Shown here piece by piece: positions 25,580 through 34,477 of a stretch of 64,000 nt of DNA. The first letter of the stretch is position 1; each line of letters begins with the position of its first letter. The stretch lies in contig NZ_DAIQNN010000001.1 of assembly GCF_036788415.1 (NCBI RefSeq), positions 1 to 64,000 of the forward strand, given 5' to 3'. The stretch comes from Rubrimonas sp036788415. Lineage in GTDB: Bacteria; Pseudomonadota; Alphaproteobacteria; Rhodobacterales; Rhodobacteraceae. The position numbers were made by a program, and so were the translations under genes. The notes below the pieces were generated by a model. It was not told the origin of the DNA. It saw nothing but the letters and a program-made list of their open reading frames with translations, and made no database searches.

Positions 25580-26947
25580 TCAGGACTCCACGCGCGTCGC
25601 CGATCCGTCCGTCGGTTGCGCCGCCAGTCGCTCCACAAGGCTGCGGCAATCGACGACCCCGTTTCCCTGGCGCAGCGATGCGGGGGCCTGTCGATCGTCG
25701 CCCCCGCGATGTCCGCGCGGGGCGGCGGCGGCGCGCAGGTGCGCGATCAGCTCCGCCGGCGGGACGTCGCCAGGTCCGACCACGCGCCGCAGCGCCGCGA
25801 CCACGCCGGCCGCGACGGCGCAGGCCCCCGAGGTGCCGGTGACGATGGCGTGCGCGTCGTCGGCGAAGCGGAACCAGCTCGGCGCGCAGATGTCCGGCTT
25901 GCGCGGCGCGGGGTGGTCCGGGCCTCGCAACCCTGCCGGCTCGGGGCCTTGCGAGGAGGCGCCGACCCAGTCGCCGGTCGGCGTGACGGCGCCGACCGTC
26001 AGCACTTCCGGAAGGCCGTTGGCGCCGAAGATGGAGCCGCCAGGTCCGCGGTCGTAGACGCCGGCGCGATAGTCGGGCGCGAAGAGCCCATTGTTGCCGG
26101 CCGAGAACACCACGTCGACGTTCTCGGAGACGAGATCGCGGAACGCCTTCGAGAGCAGATGCCCGCGCTCGTCGCTGTAGTTCAGGACGCCCGTCTCGTA
26201 TTCGCGGCTGACGAGGCCCCAGGCGCAGACGACGACCCACGCGGCGTCGGGGCCGCCATGGGGCGCGGCGCCGAGACGGGTCCGAAGCTTCGCAAGGGCG
26301 GGCAGAACCCGGTTCGCGAAGCGCTCGACGTCGTCGATGCGGTCTGGAAGGATCGGAAGGCTGACGATCCGGGCATGCGGCGCCAGCGACAGGACCGTGC
26401 GCGCCATCAGGTTGGCGTGCCGGCGATTCGGAGCCCCCAGCCGCCCGCCCGACGGAGGGGGCGGCGCCACCGGTATCTGCGTCATAGATCCCGGCGCGGC
26501 GAGATGCGGGGCGAGATAGGCGGGGTCCACCTCCCCGTCGGCGATCACGACGTTGACGTGGCGCGCCCCGCCCTGCGCGAAGGCGCGCAGCGCATCGGCC
26601 CCGATGAGCGCCTCCGCGGTCCGATGCGACGCCGAGGAGGGAAAGGCGAGGTTGGCATGATCCGCCCACTCCGTGGGCGCCAGACGCGGATCGAGCGAAA
26701 TGCGGTGCTCGTTCCGGCTGTCTCCGGCTTCGTAGAACCTGCGGTAGAGCAGCGTTCGGCCCTCAGGGTCGCGCGCGAGATCGCGGACCAGTCCGGCGTC
26801 GGCCTCGAAGGAGAACACGTCTCCGGGTTTGGCGCTCTCGATCGCCGCAAGGCCGAGCCCGAGCCTCGCGAAAAGCCGCTCGAAGATGTCCTGATCCGAC
26901 GGATCGTCGGTCAATCGGCCGACATATCGGCGGACGCTCTGCGTCAT
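25580..26947 (-). CDS. Subtilisin-like (S8) serine peptidase without signal peptide
   Basis: 455 residues. Catalytic residues are D137 (VVIADGEV), H177 (NRRHANLMA, replacing the usual HGTHVAG), oxyanion N285 (FSAGNNG) and S373 (TGTSGACA). About 130 residues precede the domain and no signal peptide is visible, so it may act in the cytoplasm. The His motif is unusual for secreted subtilases, pointing to a specialised intracellular branch, as found in some conflict or signalling systems. It is divergent from the cyclase-TPR gene with a 113-bp shared promoter region. Confidence 0.83.
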   Translation of the reverse strand: MTQSVRRYVGRLTDDPSDQDIFERLFARLGLGLAAIESAKPGDVFSFEADAGLVRDLARDPEGRTLLYRRFYEAGDSRNEHRISLDPRLAPTEWADHANLAFPSSASHRTAEALIGADALRAFAQGGARHVNVVIADGEVDPAYLAPHLAAPGSMTQIPVAPPPPSGGRLGAPNRRHANLMARTVLSLAPHARIVSLPILPDRIDDVERFANRVLPALAKLRTRLGAAPHGGPDAAWVVVCAWGLVSREYETGVLNYSDERGHLLSKAFRDLVSENVDVVFSAGNNGLFAPDYRAGVYDRGPGGSIFGANGLPEVLTVGAVTPTGDWVGASSQGPEPAGLRGPDHPAPRKPDICAPSWFRFADDAHAIVTGTSGACAVAAGVVAALRRVVGPGDVPPAELIAHLRAAAAPRGHRGGDDRQAPASLRQGNGVVDCRSLVERLAAQPTDGSATRVES

Positions 26948-27060
26948 GCTCGGCTCCTCCGCGGAAAGGGCTCAACATTGCACATCCCGCCCGCGAAACG
27001 TGTTATAGTTAACTGCTACCAGATTTGCGGGACATCGTTAAGCGGAGAGCGCTGTTGGCG
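26948..27060. promoter_or_regulatory. Divergent promoter region, subtilase/cyclase
   Basis: The 113 bp between the divergent subtilase and cyclase genes are more A/T-rich than their surroundings and hold a TATAGT (27004-27009) beside GTTAAC. A TTGCAC at 26978 is 20 bases away, too far for an ideal -35. Both genes could be controlled from here. Confidence 0.35.
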
Positions 27061-28839
27061 ATGACATCTCCCATGGCGCAGCCAGAACCGCCGTCACGGC
27101 GACTTGCGGCGATTCTCTTCGCCGATCTGGTCGGTTACACCGAGATGGTCGCGCGCGATGAGGCGCGCGCGCACGCGATCTGGTCAGATTTCCGGCGCGG
27201 GGCGCTCGAGCCGACCTTCTGGCGCATGGGGGCGGGCGTGCTCCGCGTCCAGGGCGACGGGGTGCTCGCGAGCTTCCCAAGCGTCGCGGCCGCCATCGAC
27301 GCCGCGCGCTGCGCGCAGGCGGCGTTGCGCGCCGATCGCCGGACGCCCGCGCCGAGATGGTCAGGCCTCAGCTTGCGCATCGCGATCAATTTCTGCGACG
27401 TCCTCTTCGACGAGGGCGACGTGCATGGCGACGGCGTCAACGTCGCCCATCGGCTTCAGGAGCGGGCCGCGCCCGATGCGATCCTGCTGTCCGACAGCGC
27501 GCGCGACGCGGCGGGCCCGGCGTTCGACCCGGCGCTGAGAGACCTCGGCTACATCTCGCTCAAGGGCGTGTCGGCGCCCGTGCGCGTGTTCGAATGCGTG
27601 GCGGAACCGGATGCGCCCCCGGGCCTCGCCGCGCAGGAAAGCGAGTTGCCCTCGATCGCCGTCATGCCCTTCGAGAATCTCGGGGCGCTGAAGGAGGACG
27701 GCTACTTCGCCGACGGGCTGGTCGAGGACCTGATCGTGTCGCTCGCCGGCCTGCGGGAGCTGGTCGTGATCGCGCGAAGCTCGACGCTGGCCTTTCGCGA
27801 CCGGCAGATCGATCCGCGCGAGGCGCGGCGCATGTTCGGCGTCCGCTACGCGCTTCAGGGCGCCGTGCGCCGGTCGAAGGAGCGGCTGCGCCTTTCGGCG
27901 GTCCTGACTGATTGCGTCAGCGGCGCGTCGCTCTTCGCGACGCGGCGCGACCTGCCGCAAGACCAGCTCTTCGAGCAGCAGGACAGGCTGATCGAGGAGA
28001 TCGTCGCGAACATTGCGCCGCACATCAGGCAGGCGGAACTGGCGCGGGCGATGCGCAAGCCGCCGCAGGTGTTCTCCGCCTATGACCGGCTGCTGCGCGC
28101 CCTGCACGAGATGCAGAACCTCGACCGCGACGCCTATGCGGGCGCCGGCGCGCTTCTCGACGAAGCGATGGCGGCGGACCCCGACTTCGCCGCGCCCTGC
28201 GCGTGGAAGACGGCCTGGTACTGCGTGATGCTCGCTCAGGACTGGATCGGCGACCGCGAGGCGGCGGTCGAAGCGGCCGACGCGGTCGGGCGCCGCGCGG
28301 TCATGCTGGACGAGAACAACGCTCTGGCGCTGGCCGCCTACGGACATGTGCGCGCCTTTCTGAGGGGCGATTTCGAGGGCGCGCTGCTGTATCAGGAGCG
28401 CGCGCGGCGCGCCGGCCCCAGCCACGCTCTGGCGTGGCTGCTGTCGGCCGGGGGGATGGCCTATGTCGGACGGGGCGAGGACGCCGTCGCCTTCGCGGAG
28501 TATGCGATCAGGCTCGCACCTTCGGACCAGCTCCGCTTCACCCAGTTCGACTGGATGGCGATGAGCCACTACGCGGCCGGGCGGTTCGACGACGCGGCGC
28601 GCTGGGCGGCGCGCGCGCTGGCCGACCAGCCGGCGCACCTGCCCTCGCTGCGCCTGCGCGCCGCATCCTGCGCCGCAGTCGGGGACCGCGCCGGCGCCGA
28701 ACGCGCCCGCGGCGCGATCCTCGCGCTCGACCCGGCTTTCACGCTGCGCGCCTATTCGGCGCGGCGCCGCACCTTCGCGCCCGACGCATTGCAACGCCAG
28801 TGGCTCGGCCATCTGCGGATGGCGGGCCTACCCGACTGA
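27061..28839 (+). CDS. Class III adenylate/guanylate cyclase with TPR region
   Basis: 592 residues. The N-terminal class III cyclase domain (about 14-180) has metal-binding D22 (LFADLVGYTE) and D66 (VQGDGVLASF) and the transition-state pair N127/R131 (GVNVAHRL). A middle region starting SIAVMPFENL (198-) resembles the FlgO-like/TolB-N module common in such cyclases, then helical TPR-type repeats to the C-terminus. No membrane segment. Start choice is uncertain: ATG 27061 with GGAGAG upstream, TTG 27055 or ATG 27073 are all possible. It probably makes cAMP and is followed 15 bp later by the PAP2-type gene. Confidence 0.86.
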   Translation: MTSPMAQPEPPSRRLAAILFADLVGYTEMVARDEARAHAIWSDFRRGALEPTFWRMGAGVLRVQGDGVLASFPSVAAAIDAARCAQAALRADRRTPAPRWSGLSLRIAINFCDVLFDEGDVHGDGVNVAHRLQERAAPDAILLSDSARDAAGPAFDPALRDLGYISLKGVSAPVRVFECVAEPDAPPGLAAQESELPSIAVMPFENLGALKEDGYFADGLVEDLIVSLAGLRELVVIARSSTLAFRDRQIDPREARRMFGVRYALQGAVRRSKERLRLSAVLTDCVSGASLFATRRDLPQDQLFEQQDRLIEEIVANIAPHIRQAELARAMRKPPQVFSAYDRLLRALHEMQNLDRDAYAGAGALLDEAMAADPDFAAPCAWKTAWYCVMLAQDWIGDREAAVEAADAVGRRAVMLDENNALALAAYGHVRAFLRGDFEGALLYQERARRAGPSHALAWLLSAGGMAYVGRGEDAVAFAEYAIRLAPSDQLRFTQFDWMAMSHYAAGRFDDAARWAARALADQPAHLPSLRLRAASCAAVGDRAGAERARGAILALDPAFTLRAYSARRRTFAPDALQRQWLGHLRMAGLPD

Positions 28840-28854
28840 GGAAAGGAACCCAAG

Positions 28855-30042
28855 ATGTCGTCAGGACTCGCAGGCGCCTCGATCTCCGGGATGAATTCGA
28901 ACAACTCGAACAACTCGAACAACTCCAATAACTCGAATAACTCCAACAATTCGAATGCGGCCATGCTCACCGGCTCGGTCGGCGGGGCCGGGGGCGGGCG
29001 GACGATCGGCGTCGCGCCCGCCGTGGAGGCGGCGAATCCGACGGAGCCCGCGCATCTGCTGTGGTGGCCCGCGGACGGATGGCCGGTCGCGAACCCGCCC
29101 CGAACAGTGCTCGACGGCGCAGTCGAGCGACCGCCGCATCTCCACGAGTTCTATCCGCTCGCCGCGCCGGCGCGGTTCAAACCTGCCAATTGGGGGCCCT
29201 ACTGGCACGCGCGCGCGCTCCTCGGCGCCTTCGACCGCCAGTTCGCGCAAAAGGTCGCCGCAGGCGGCGACTTCGTCAAACTCCTGCCCCCGGCGCCGAA
29301 GAACGGCTGGACCAGCCTCTCCGGGAACGTCAGCGAAGTCGTCTTCTCCGACGCGAGCGCGGTCGCCGGCCCCGACTTCGCCGCGTCGCAGCCCGGTCGA
29401 CACCGGCTCGACCGCGAGCTGATCGAACTTGTCGGGCTGATCGAGTACCGGCCGGGCATGATGCGCGAAGGCTTCGAACAGGCCGACAGCTTCGACGCGT
29501 TTTTCAGCGCGGTGCGCACCTTCAACCGCATCTCGCACCCCGCGACGGCCAAGCTGCTCGCGCTCGCCGTCGAAATCGGCACGCATGTCGCGCAGCGCTA
29601 CAAGCTCGCCCACAACAGGCCCCGCCCGTCCCAGCTCTGCGCCGCTCTCGCGCCGCCGATCGATCCGCCCGAGCATGCCGCCTATCCCAGCGGGCACGCC
29701 ACGCAGGCGTGGCTTGCGGCATGGGTCCTCGACGCGGCGATGGCCGGAGCGCTGGCGCCGGCGGTCGTGCCCGCCGGTCAGCCGCCGTCCCGGCGCCTTC
29801 GCAACCCGCTGCACGACATGGCGCGGCGCATCGCGCGCAACCGGGAGACGATGGGTCTTCACTACCCATCCGACAGCGAGGCGGGCCGGCGGCTCGCGCG
29901 CGCGGCATGGCTCGCGCTCGACGAGATGCGCGCCGCCCCCCTCACGCTCGTCGCGCCGGACGAGACGGGCGCTCCTCAGGAGCTGGCGGTTCTCGACCTT
30001 GACGCGCTGTTCGACGAGGCGAATGCCGAGTGGGCGCTCTGA
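28855..30042 (+). CDS. PAP2/vanadium-dependent haloperoxidase-like protein with NSN repeats
   Basis: 395 residues. The phosphate/vanadate-binding site is complete: K250...R257-P258 (KLAHNRPRP), P278-S-G-H281 and R330...H336...D340 (RNRETMGLHYPSD). This fits acid phosphatases and vanadium haloperoxidases; the soluble architecture favours the haloperoxidase group. Residues 14-34 are seven perfect NSN units, a low-complexity segment from a 9-bp tandem repeat. No signal peptide is seen. It follows the cyclase gene by 15 bp, so the two are probably co-expressed. Confidence 0.82.
   Translation: MSSGLAGASISGMNSNNSNNSNNSNNSNNSNNSNAAMLTGSVGGAGGGRTIGVAPAVEAANPTEPAHLLWWPADGWPVANPPRTVLDGAVERPPHLHEFYPLAAPARFKPANWGPYWHARALLGAFDRQFAQKVAAGGDFVKLLPPAPKNGWTSLSGNVSEVVFSDASAVAGPDFAASQPGRHRLDRELIELVGLIEYRPGMMREGFEQADSFDAFFSAVRTFNRISHPATAKLLALAVEIGTHVAQRYKLAHNRPRPSQLCAALAPPIDPPEHAAYPSGHATQAWLAAWVLDAAMAGALAPAVVPAGQPPSRRLRNPLHDMARRIARNRETMGLHYPSDSEAGRRLARAAWLALDEMRAAPLTLVAPDETGAPQELAVLDLDALFDEANAEWAL
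28894..28956 (+). repeat. Seven tandem 9-bp repeats encoding NSN
   Basis: Seven contiguous copies of a unit like AACTCGAAC (variants TCC/TTC and AAT), in frame with the PAP2-type protein. The opposite strand reads as Glu-Leu-Phe repeats. Unit multiples of three mean copy-number change would not break the frame. Base composition is far below the local GC level. Confidence 0.9.
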
Positions 30043-30199
30043 GCGGCGGCGCGCCCGTCGCGAGAACGCGCCGGATGGCTGGCGCGATCTCGCGCGGTCG
30101 GGCGCTCGGATCCCGTGCGCGCGTCCGCACCCGCTGCGCTGGCTCGACCGGATCGTCGAACTTCCGGCGTCGGCGTCCACGACGCTTTTCCGGGGGATG

Positions 30200-30820
30200 C
30201 TACGGTGTCGGGCCCGGGGAGCGTCCGAACGACGCCGACCAGCCCATCGGGAACCGGACCCGCTTCATCCGGTCGAGATAGGTCAGAAGGCCGGGGCCGA
30301 CGCGCGTCCTGAGTGGCGAGGAAATAGCCTGCGCCGGAGACCGGCGCGTCGTATGCGCCGACCCGCCGGTCATGGAATGCGGGATCGTCGCGCACCTGGC
30401 TGGCCAGCTCGGCGCGGGTGCGCGGCAGGCTGAGGCCTTCGAACGCCGCGCGATTGCAGGCCGTCACGACCGGCTCGAAGGCGAAGCCCCACAATTCGTC
30501 GCGCCACGAGGCCCATTCGGGCGGGGCTTCGGCGTCGAGGGGCCGGAACGCCCGGGCGAGCCCGCAATTGACGAGGTCGACCTGAAGGTCCATCGCCGAC
30601 GAGATGACGACATCCATCCCGGCGCCCCCGCCGTCGAGGACTGCGGCGTGCAATTCCGCTGTGTTGCATTCGGTGTCGGCCACCCCCACGCCGGGGTTCG
30701 CGGCTTTGAACCCGGCGATCGCGCCGGGGATCGCCGAGTTTCGGTGGCGCTGCGCACGCCAACCTGCCGGGTCCGAGCGCCCGCTGCACGGCCCGCGGCC
30801 ACGGCGAGCGCCCGGATCAC
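30200..30820 (-). pseudogene. Decayed extracellular solute-binding protein (TctE-associated type)
   Basis: A binding-protein gene that starts at a GTG overlapping the histidine-kinase stop (GTGA) but cannot be read in one frame. The first frame gives VIRALAVAAG and SATET, the next frame gives IPGAIAGFKAANPG, ECNTAELHAAVL, DVVISSAMDLQVDLVN and WGFAFEPVVTACNRAA, and after about 30310 a third frame gives VGPGLLTYLDRMKRV before a stop. At about 200 codons it lacks the C-terminal third of such proteins (about 330 residues). Two frameshifts plus truncation argue for decay. Confidence 0.75.
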
Positions 30821-32090
30821 GCCGCCACCCCCTGAACCGGCGCGGCGATCCACGGACCGTTGTCCTCGACCCGCAGGTCCAGCGCCGTCCGCCCGTCGAG
30901 TCCGCCCGGCGAGAGGGCGATGCGGACCAGCGGCTCGGAGCCGGCATGGCGCAGGCCGGTGTCCAACAGATTGCGCATCGCTTCGCGCAGGCTGACCTGA
31001 TCGCCGGGAACCGTCAGGCTCTCGGCCCCCGGGGCGACCTGCGCTTCGAACTCCGGTTCCCCCGCATCGACCGGGCTTCGGCTGACCTCCTCGATCAGAT
31101 CGCGTGCGATGCCGACGATGTCCACCGCTTCGCGCGGAGCCGTGTCGGCGCGATGAATGACCATGGCGTGCGCGAGAAGCCGGTTCGTCAACCGGATCGC
31201 GCGGCTCGCCTGATGCGCCGCCTTCGCGGCGCGGGCGCGCTGGGTCGCCGGATCGATGGTTTCGGACGCCAGCTCCAGCTGCCTGCGCAGGGCCGACAGC
31301 GACGTGCGGATCTGATGCGCCACATCCGCGATGAAGGACTCGGCGTTGTCCTTGCTGGCGCCGAGGCGCCGCATGAACCCGTTGATCGCGGCGACCAGGC
31401 CCGCGATCTCGCGCGGGGCGAGGCGCGCAGCGGGGCGAGATTGGCTGGATCGCGGCCCTGGGTGTCGGCCTCGATCCCGGCGCGCGACCGCATCGCGAGG
31501 TGGATCGCGGTCTGCGCGAAAACGAGACCGATCAGCGCCAGCACCGACAGCGCGGCCATGCCGTTGACGATCAGGTCGCGCTGCACCGCATCGCGCGCGC
31601 TGCGGGTCTGGCCGACCTGGACGGCGAACTCGATGGGGCCGGCGACGCCCGGCGCCGCCTGCCGGAGGCGGACGAAGCGCACGAGTTCCCCGCTATGCGG
31701 CGCATCGAAGAACTGGCGCTCGGGGGCCGGCTCGGCGGCGCGCTGACCTTGGCCCGGCGGGTCGTGCAGCTCGGCGTCGCCGGTCAGCACCGCGCCTTCA
31801 GCAGTCGTCACTCGATAGAAGACGCTGTCGCGCTCCGCGAGCCCGACGACCTCCAGCGCGGAATTCGGCAGGTCGACCTGCACGCCCGAGGCTGTGGCGG
31901 TGACGCAGTCGAGAATGGCGATGGCGGCCCCGTCCAGCAGCAGGTCGAACGTGGTGTCCGCCGCGTTGCGCGCGTAACTCCAAAGTCCCGCCGCCAGGGC
32001 CGCCATGATGACCGAGAACCCCGCCAGCATGGCCGCCATCAGCCGGCGACGCAGGGAATACGGTCTGCCGGGCGTCCTACTCGCGAACAT
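30817..32090 (-). pseudogene. Sensor histidine kinase, TctE-like, frameshifted and truncated
   Basis: N-terminal half (signal-anchor LMAAMLAGFSVIMAALAAGL, periplasmic domain, second membrane segment LSVLALIGLVFAQTAI) is in one frame to about 31430; the rest, including PREIAGLVAAINGFMRRL, the H-box FIADVAHQIRTSLSALRR and the N-box LREAMRNLLDTGLRHAG, is in another. One indel near 31421-31435 explains it. The ATPase domain ends at VEDNGPWIAAPVQGVAA: the G1/G2 boxes are missing. It overlaps the regulator gene by 14 bp and the binding-protein remnant by 4 nt. It cannot make a working kinase. Confidence 0.8.
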
Positions 32091-32745
32091 CGGCGATGTA
32101 TCCCAGGCCGCGGATCGTGCGCAGCCGCAGGGGCGACCCCTCCAGCTTGCGCCGCAACCGGACCACCGCCTGTTCGACGGCGTTCGGCGTCGGCGTCTCC
32201 TCGAAGGCGTAGAGCCGGTCGGCGACCTCCTCCTTGGACAGCGCGCGACCGAGGGCGCCGAGGAACACCTCCAGCACCTGCGCGTCGCGCGGCCGCAATT
32301 CGAGGTCCGCGCCGTCGAGCGTCGCGCGCTTGGCCGCGCGGTCGTAGACCAGCCCGCCAGCGACGAACCGGTTCTCGGTCTCGCCGGAGCGGCGGCGGCG
32401 CCAGCGCGCGGGCGCGCGCGGCCAGTTCGCGGAAGTCGATCGGCTTGACGACGTAATCGTCGGCGCCGAGGTCCGGCCCGGTGCCCGGTCGTCGATCTCC
32501 GATCGGGCGCTCAGGATCAGCACCGGAGTGCGGTCGCCGCGCGCGCGGAGGCGGCGCAGCATGTCGGTCCCCGACAGGCCGGGCGGGTTGATGTCCAAGA
32601 TCAGCAGGTCGAAGCGGCAAGGGTCCATGAGCGAGTCCGCGTGCGCCCCGTTCGCCTCGCGGTCGATGGCGTGGCCCTCGGCGAGGAAACGGTCCGCCAC
32701 CATTTCCGCCAGCTCGTCGTTGTCCTCGACCAGAAGCACCCGCAT
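32077..32745 (-). pseudogene. Response regulator, TctD/OmpR-like, with internal frame scramble
   Basis: A 222-codon frame stays open. Receiver start MRVLLVEDNDELAEMV, phosphoacceptor D51 (LILDINPPGLSG) and the OmpR-type winged helix (PRDAQVLEVFLGALG, VVRLRRKLEG, IRGLGYIADV) are intact. Residues about 88-119 are Arg/Ser-rich nonsense, while a neighbouring frame over 32390-32475 reads LGADDYVVKPIDFRELAARA, the expected end of the receiver. Two compensating indels must have occurred. The conserved lysine of VKP is lost, so the receiver should not signal normally. Confidence 0.75.
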
Positions 32746-32983
32746 GCGTGGATCAGGCCAATCCGCTGGGGCAATTCCAGATTGAAACGGACGCCCGACG
32801 TCCCGGTCAGCGTCAGAACAGTTTCGCGTCAAGGCCCGGTCAGGCCGCATGGATATTGTCAATCGTGGACGGATCGTCGACGGTTGTCGCGCCGAGCGGC
32901 GCGACTGGCGACAGCGAGACGCCGCCCGCCGAAACGTCAAAGGCCGAAGGCCAAGGGCCGAGAGCCAAAAGGGAGGAGACCAC
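32746..32983. promoter_or_regulatory. Intergenic region between tctD-like and tctC
   Basis: 238 bp between the divergent regulator remnant and tctC. The sequence CCCGGTCAG occurs twice (about 32800 and 32835) in a patch that also has GCGTCAG and GCGTCAAG, which could be binding half-sites. No strong -35/-10 pair was found by eye. Confidence 0.3.
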
Positions 32984-33952
32984 ATGAGAATCACCCGCCT
33001 GTTCGCGGCGACCGTCGCCGTCTTCGGCGCGACGAGCATCGCCGCCATGGCCGAGATCGACCGGCCGGAATGCATCGCCCCCGCCAATCCCGGCGGCGGC
33101 TTCGACCTGACCTGCCGCGTCGCGCAGGCCGGCCTCGCCGACCAGCTCGCGGAGCCCATGCAGGTAACCTTCATGCCCGGCGGCATCGGCGCCGTGGCCA
33201 TCAATCTGTTCAACACCACGCGCACCGACGACGGCGATGCGATCGTCGCCTTCTCGTCGGGGTCGCTCCTGAACATCGCGACCGGCAAGTACGGGCAGTG
33301 GACCGAGAACGACGTGCGCTGGCTCGCCTCGGCCGGCACCGACTACGGCGCAGTCGTGGTCAGGGCCGACAGCCCCTTCCAGACGCTCGACGACGTGATG
33401 GAGACCGTGAAGGCCGATCCTGCAGGGACTGTCTTCGGCGCGGGCGGGTCCGTCGGGTCGCAGGACTGGATGAAGGCCGCGATCCTGCTCAAGGCCGTGG
33501 GCGCCGACCCGCGCAAGATGCGCTATGTCGCGTTCGACGGGGGCGGCGAATCCATCGCGGCGCTGCTGGGCGGGTCGATCCAAGTCTACACCGGCGACGT
33601 GGCGGAACAGGCCTCGCATATCGGCGCCGGCACGATGCGGGTGCTGGCGGTGCTGTCGCCCGAGCGTCTGGGCGCGCCTTACGACGCCTTCCCGACCGCC
33701 CGCGAGCAGGGCTACGATGTCGTCTGGCCCATCGTGCGCGGCTACTACATGGGCAAGAACGTGTCCGATGCGGATTACGACGCCTGGGTCGCGGCCTTCA
33801 ACGCCGCCTATGCGACCGAAAGCTTCGCGAAGAACCAGGCCGAGAAGGGGCTCCTGCCCTACAACCTCGCCGGCCCCGATTTCGCCGCGGAGATGAAGGC
33901 GGGCGTCGAGAACATGCGCGTGATCGCGCGTGAATCCGGCCTGATCCAGTAA
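32984..33952 (+). CDS. tctC: Tripartite tricarboxylate transporter, periplasmic binding protein
   Basis: Bug/TctC-type solute-binding protein of 322 residues with a signal peptide (about 1-23, IAAMA|EID). Family features: ECIAPANPGGGFDLTCR near the N-terminus, FMPGGIGAVAINLF, and the domain hinge AGGSVGSQDWMKAA. It binds di/tricarboxylates or a similar carboxylic acid; the ligand cannot be read from sequence. GGGAGGAGA precedes the ATG. It opens the tctCBA operon and lies divergent from the decayed tctDE regulatory genes. Confidence 0.92.
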   Translation: MRITRLFAATVAVFGATSIAAMAEIDRPECIAPANPGGGFDLTCRVAQAGLADQLAEPMQVTFMPGGIGAVAINLFNTTRTDDGDAIVAFSSGSLLNIATGKYGQWTENDVRWLASAGTDYGAVVVRADSPFQTLDDVMETVKADPAGTVFGAGGSVGSQDWMKAAILLKAVGADPRKMRYVAFDGGGESIAALLGGSIQVYTGDVAEQASHIGAGTMRVLAVLSPERLGAPYDAFPTAREQGYDVVWPIVRGYYMGKNVSDADYDAWVAAFNAAYATESFAKNQAEKGLLPYNLAGPDFAAEMKAGVENMRVIARESGLIQ

Positions 33953-34026
33953 GCCCCTCCCGACATGGACAAGGCCGGGCGGCGACATGCCGTCCGGCCC
34001 TCGTCGCCACGCGCAAGGAGGGCGCC

Positions 34027-34467
34027 ATGGCCGACCGCATCTTCGCCGGCGTGCTGCTGCTCGTCGCACTCGGCTACGCCGTGATCGCCTTCACCGCCAT
34101 CAAGGCGCCGTTCCAGTACGATCCGATCGGGCCCGAAGGCTGGCCGCGCCTGCTCGCCGTCGCCGCGATCCTCTGCGCGGGGTATCTGGTGATCCGCCCC
34201 GACATCGCCCGCTTCGACGTCTCCCGCGCCACGCTGGTGCGGCTCGCCGTCACGCTTGCGCTGCTGTTCGCCTATGCCGCCGCCTTCCAGCCGCTGGGGT
34301 TCGTGCTGTCCACCTGGGCGTTCTGCGCGGCGCTGGCGGCGCTCCTCGGGGCCGCGCCCCTGCGGGCTCTGGCGTTCGGCGCGGCGTCGGGGATCTTGGG
34401 CTACGTCGTCTGCACGGTGCTGCTCGACCTGAACCTGCCTGCGGGCATCCTGAAACCCTGGCTCTGA
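34027..34467 (+). CDS. tctB: Tripartite tricarboxylate transporter, small membrane subunit
   Basis: 146 residues with four predicted membrane segments, the usual form of TctB. The N-terminal ADRIFAGVLLLVALGYAVIAF and FQYDPIGPEGWPRLLA are typical of the family. An AAGGAGG ribosome binding site sits before the ATG. It is between tctC (74 bp) and tctA (10 bp) and forms the small membrane subunit of the secondary transporter. Confidence 0.9.
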   Translation: MADRIFAGVLLLVALGYAVIAFTAIKAPFQYDPIGPEGWPRLLAVAAILCAGYLVIRPDIARFDVSRATLVRLAVTLALLFAYAAAFQPLGFVLSTWAFCAALAALLGAAPLRALAFGAASGILGYVVCTVLLDLNLPAGILKPWL

Positions 34468-34477
34468 GGGCATCGAC

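Noticed and set aside
28894..28956. Short CRISPR-like repeat array
   Set aside because: Units are 9 bp and directly tandem without spacers, and translate in frame as NSN; no cas genes are near.
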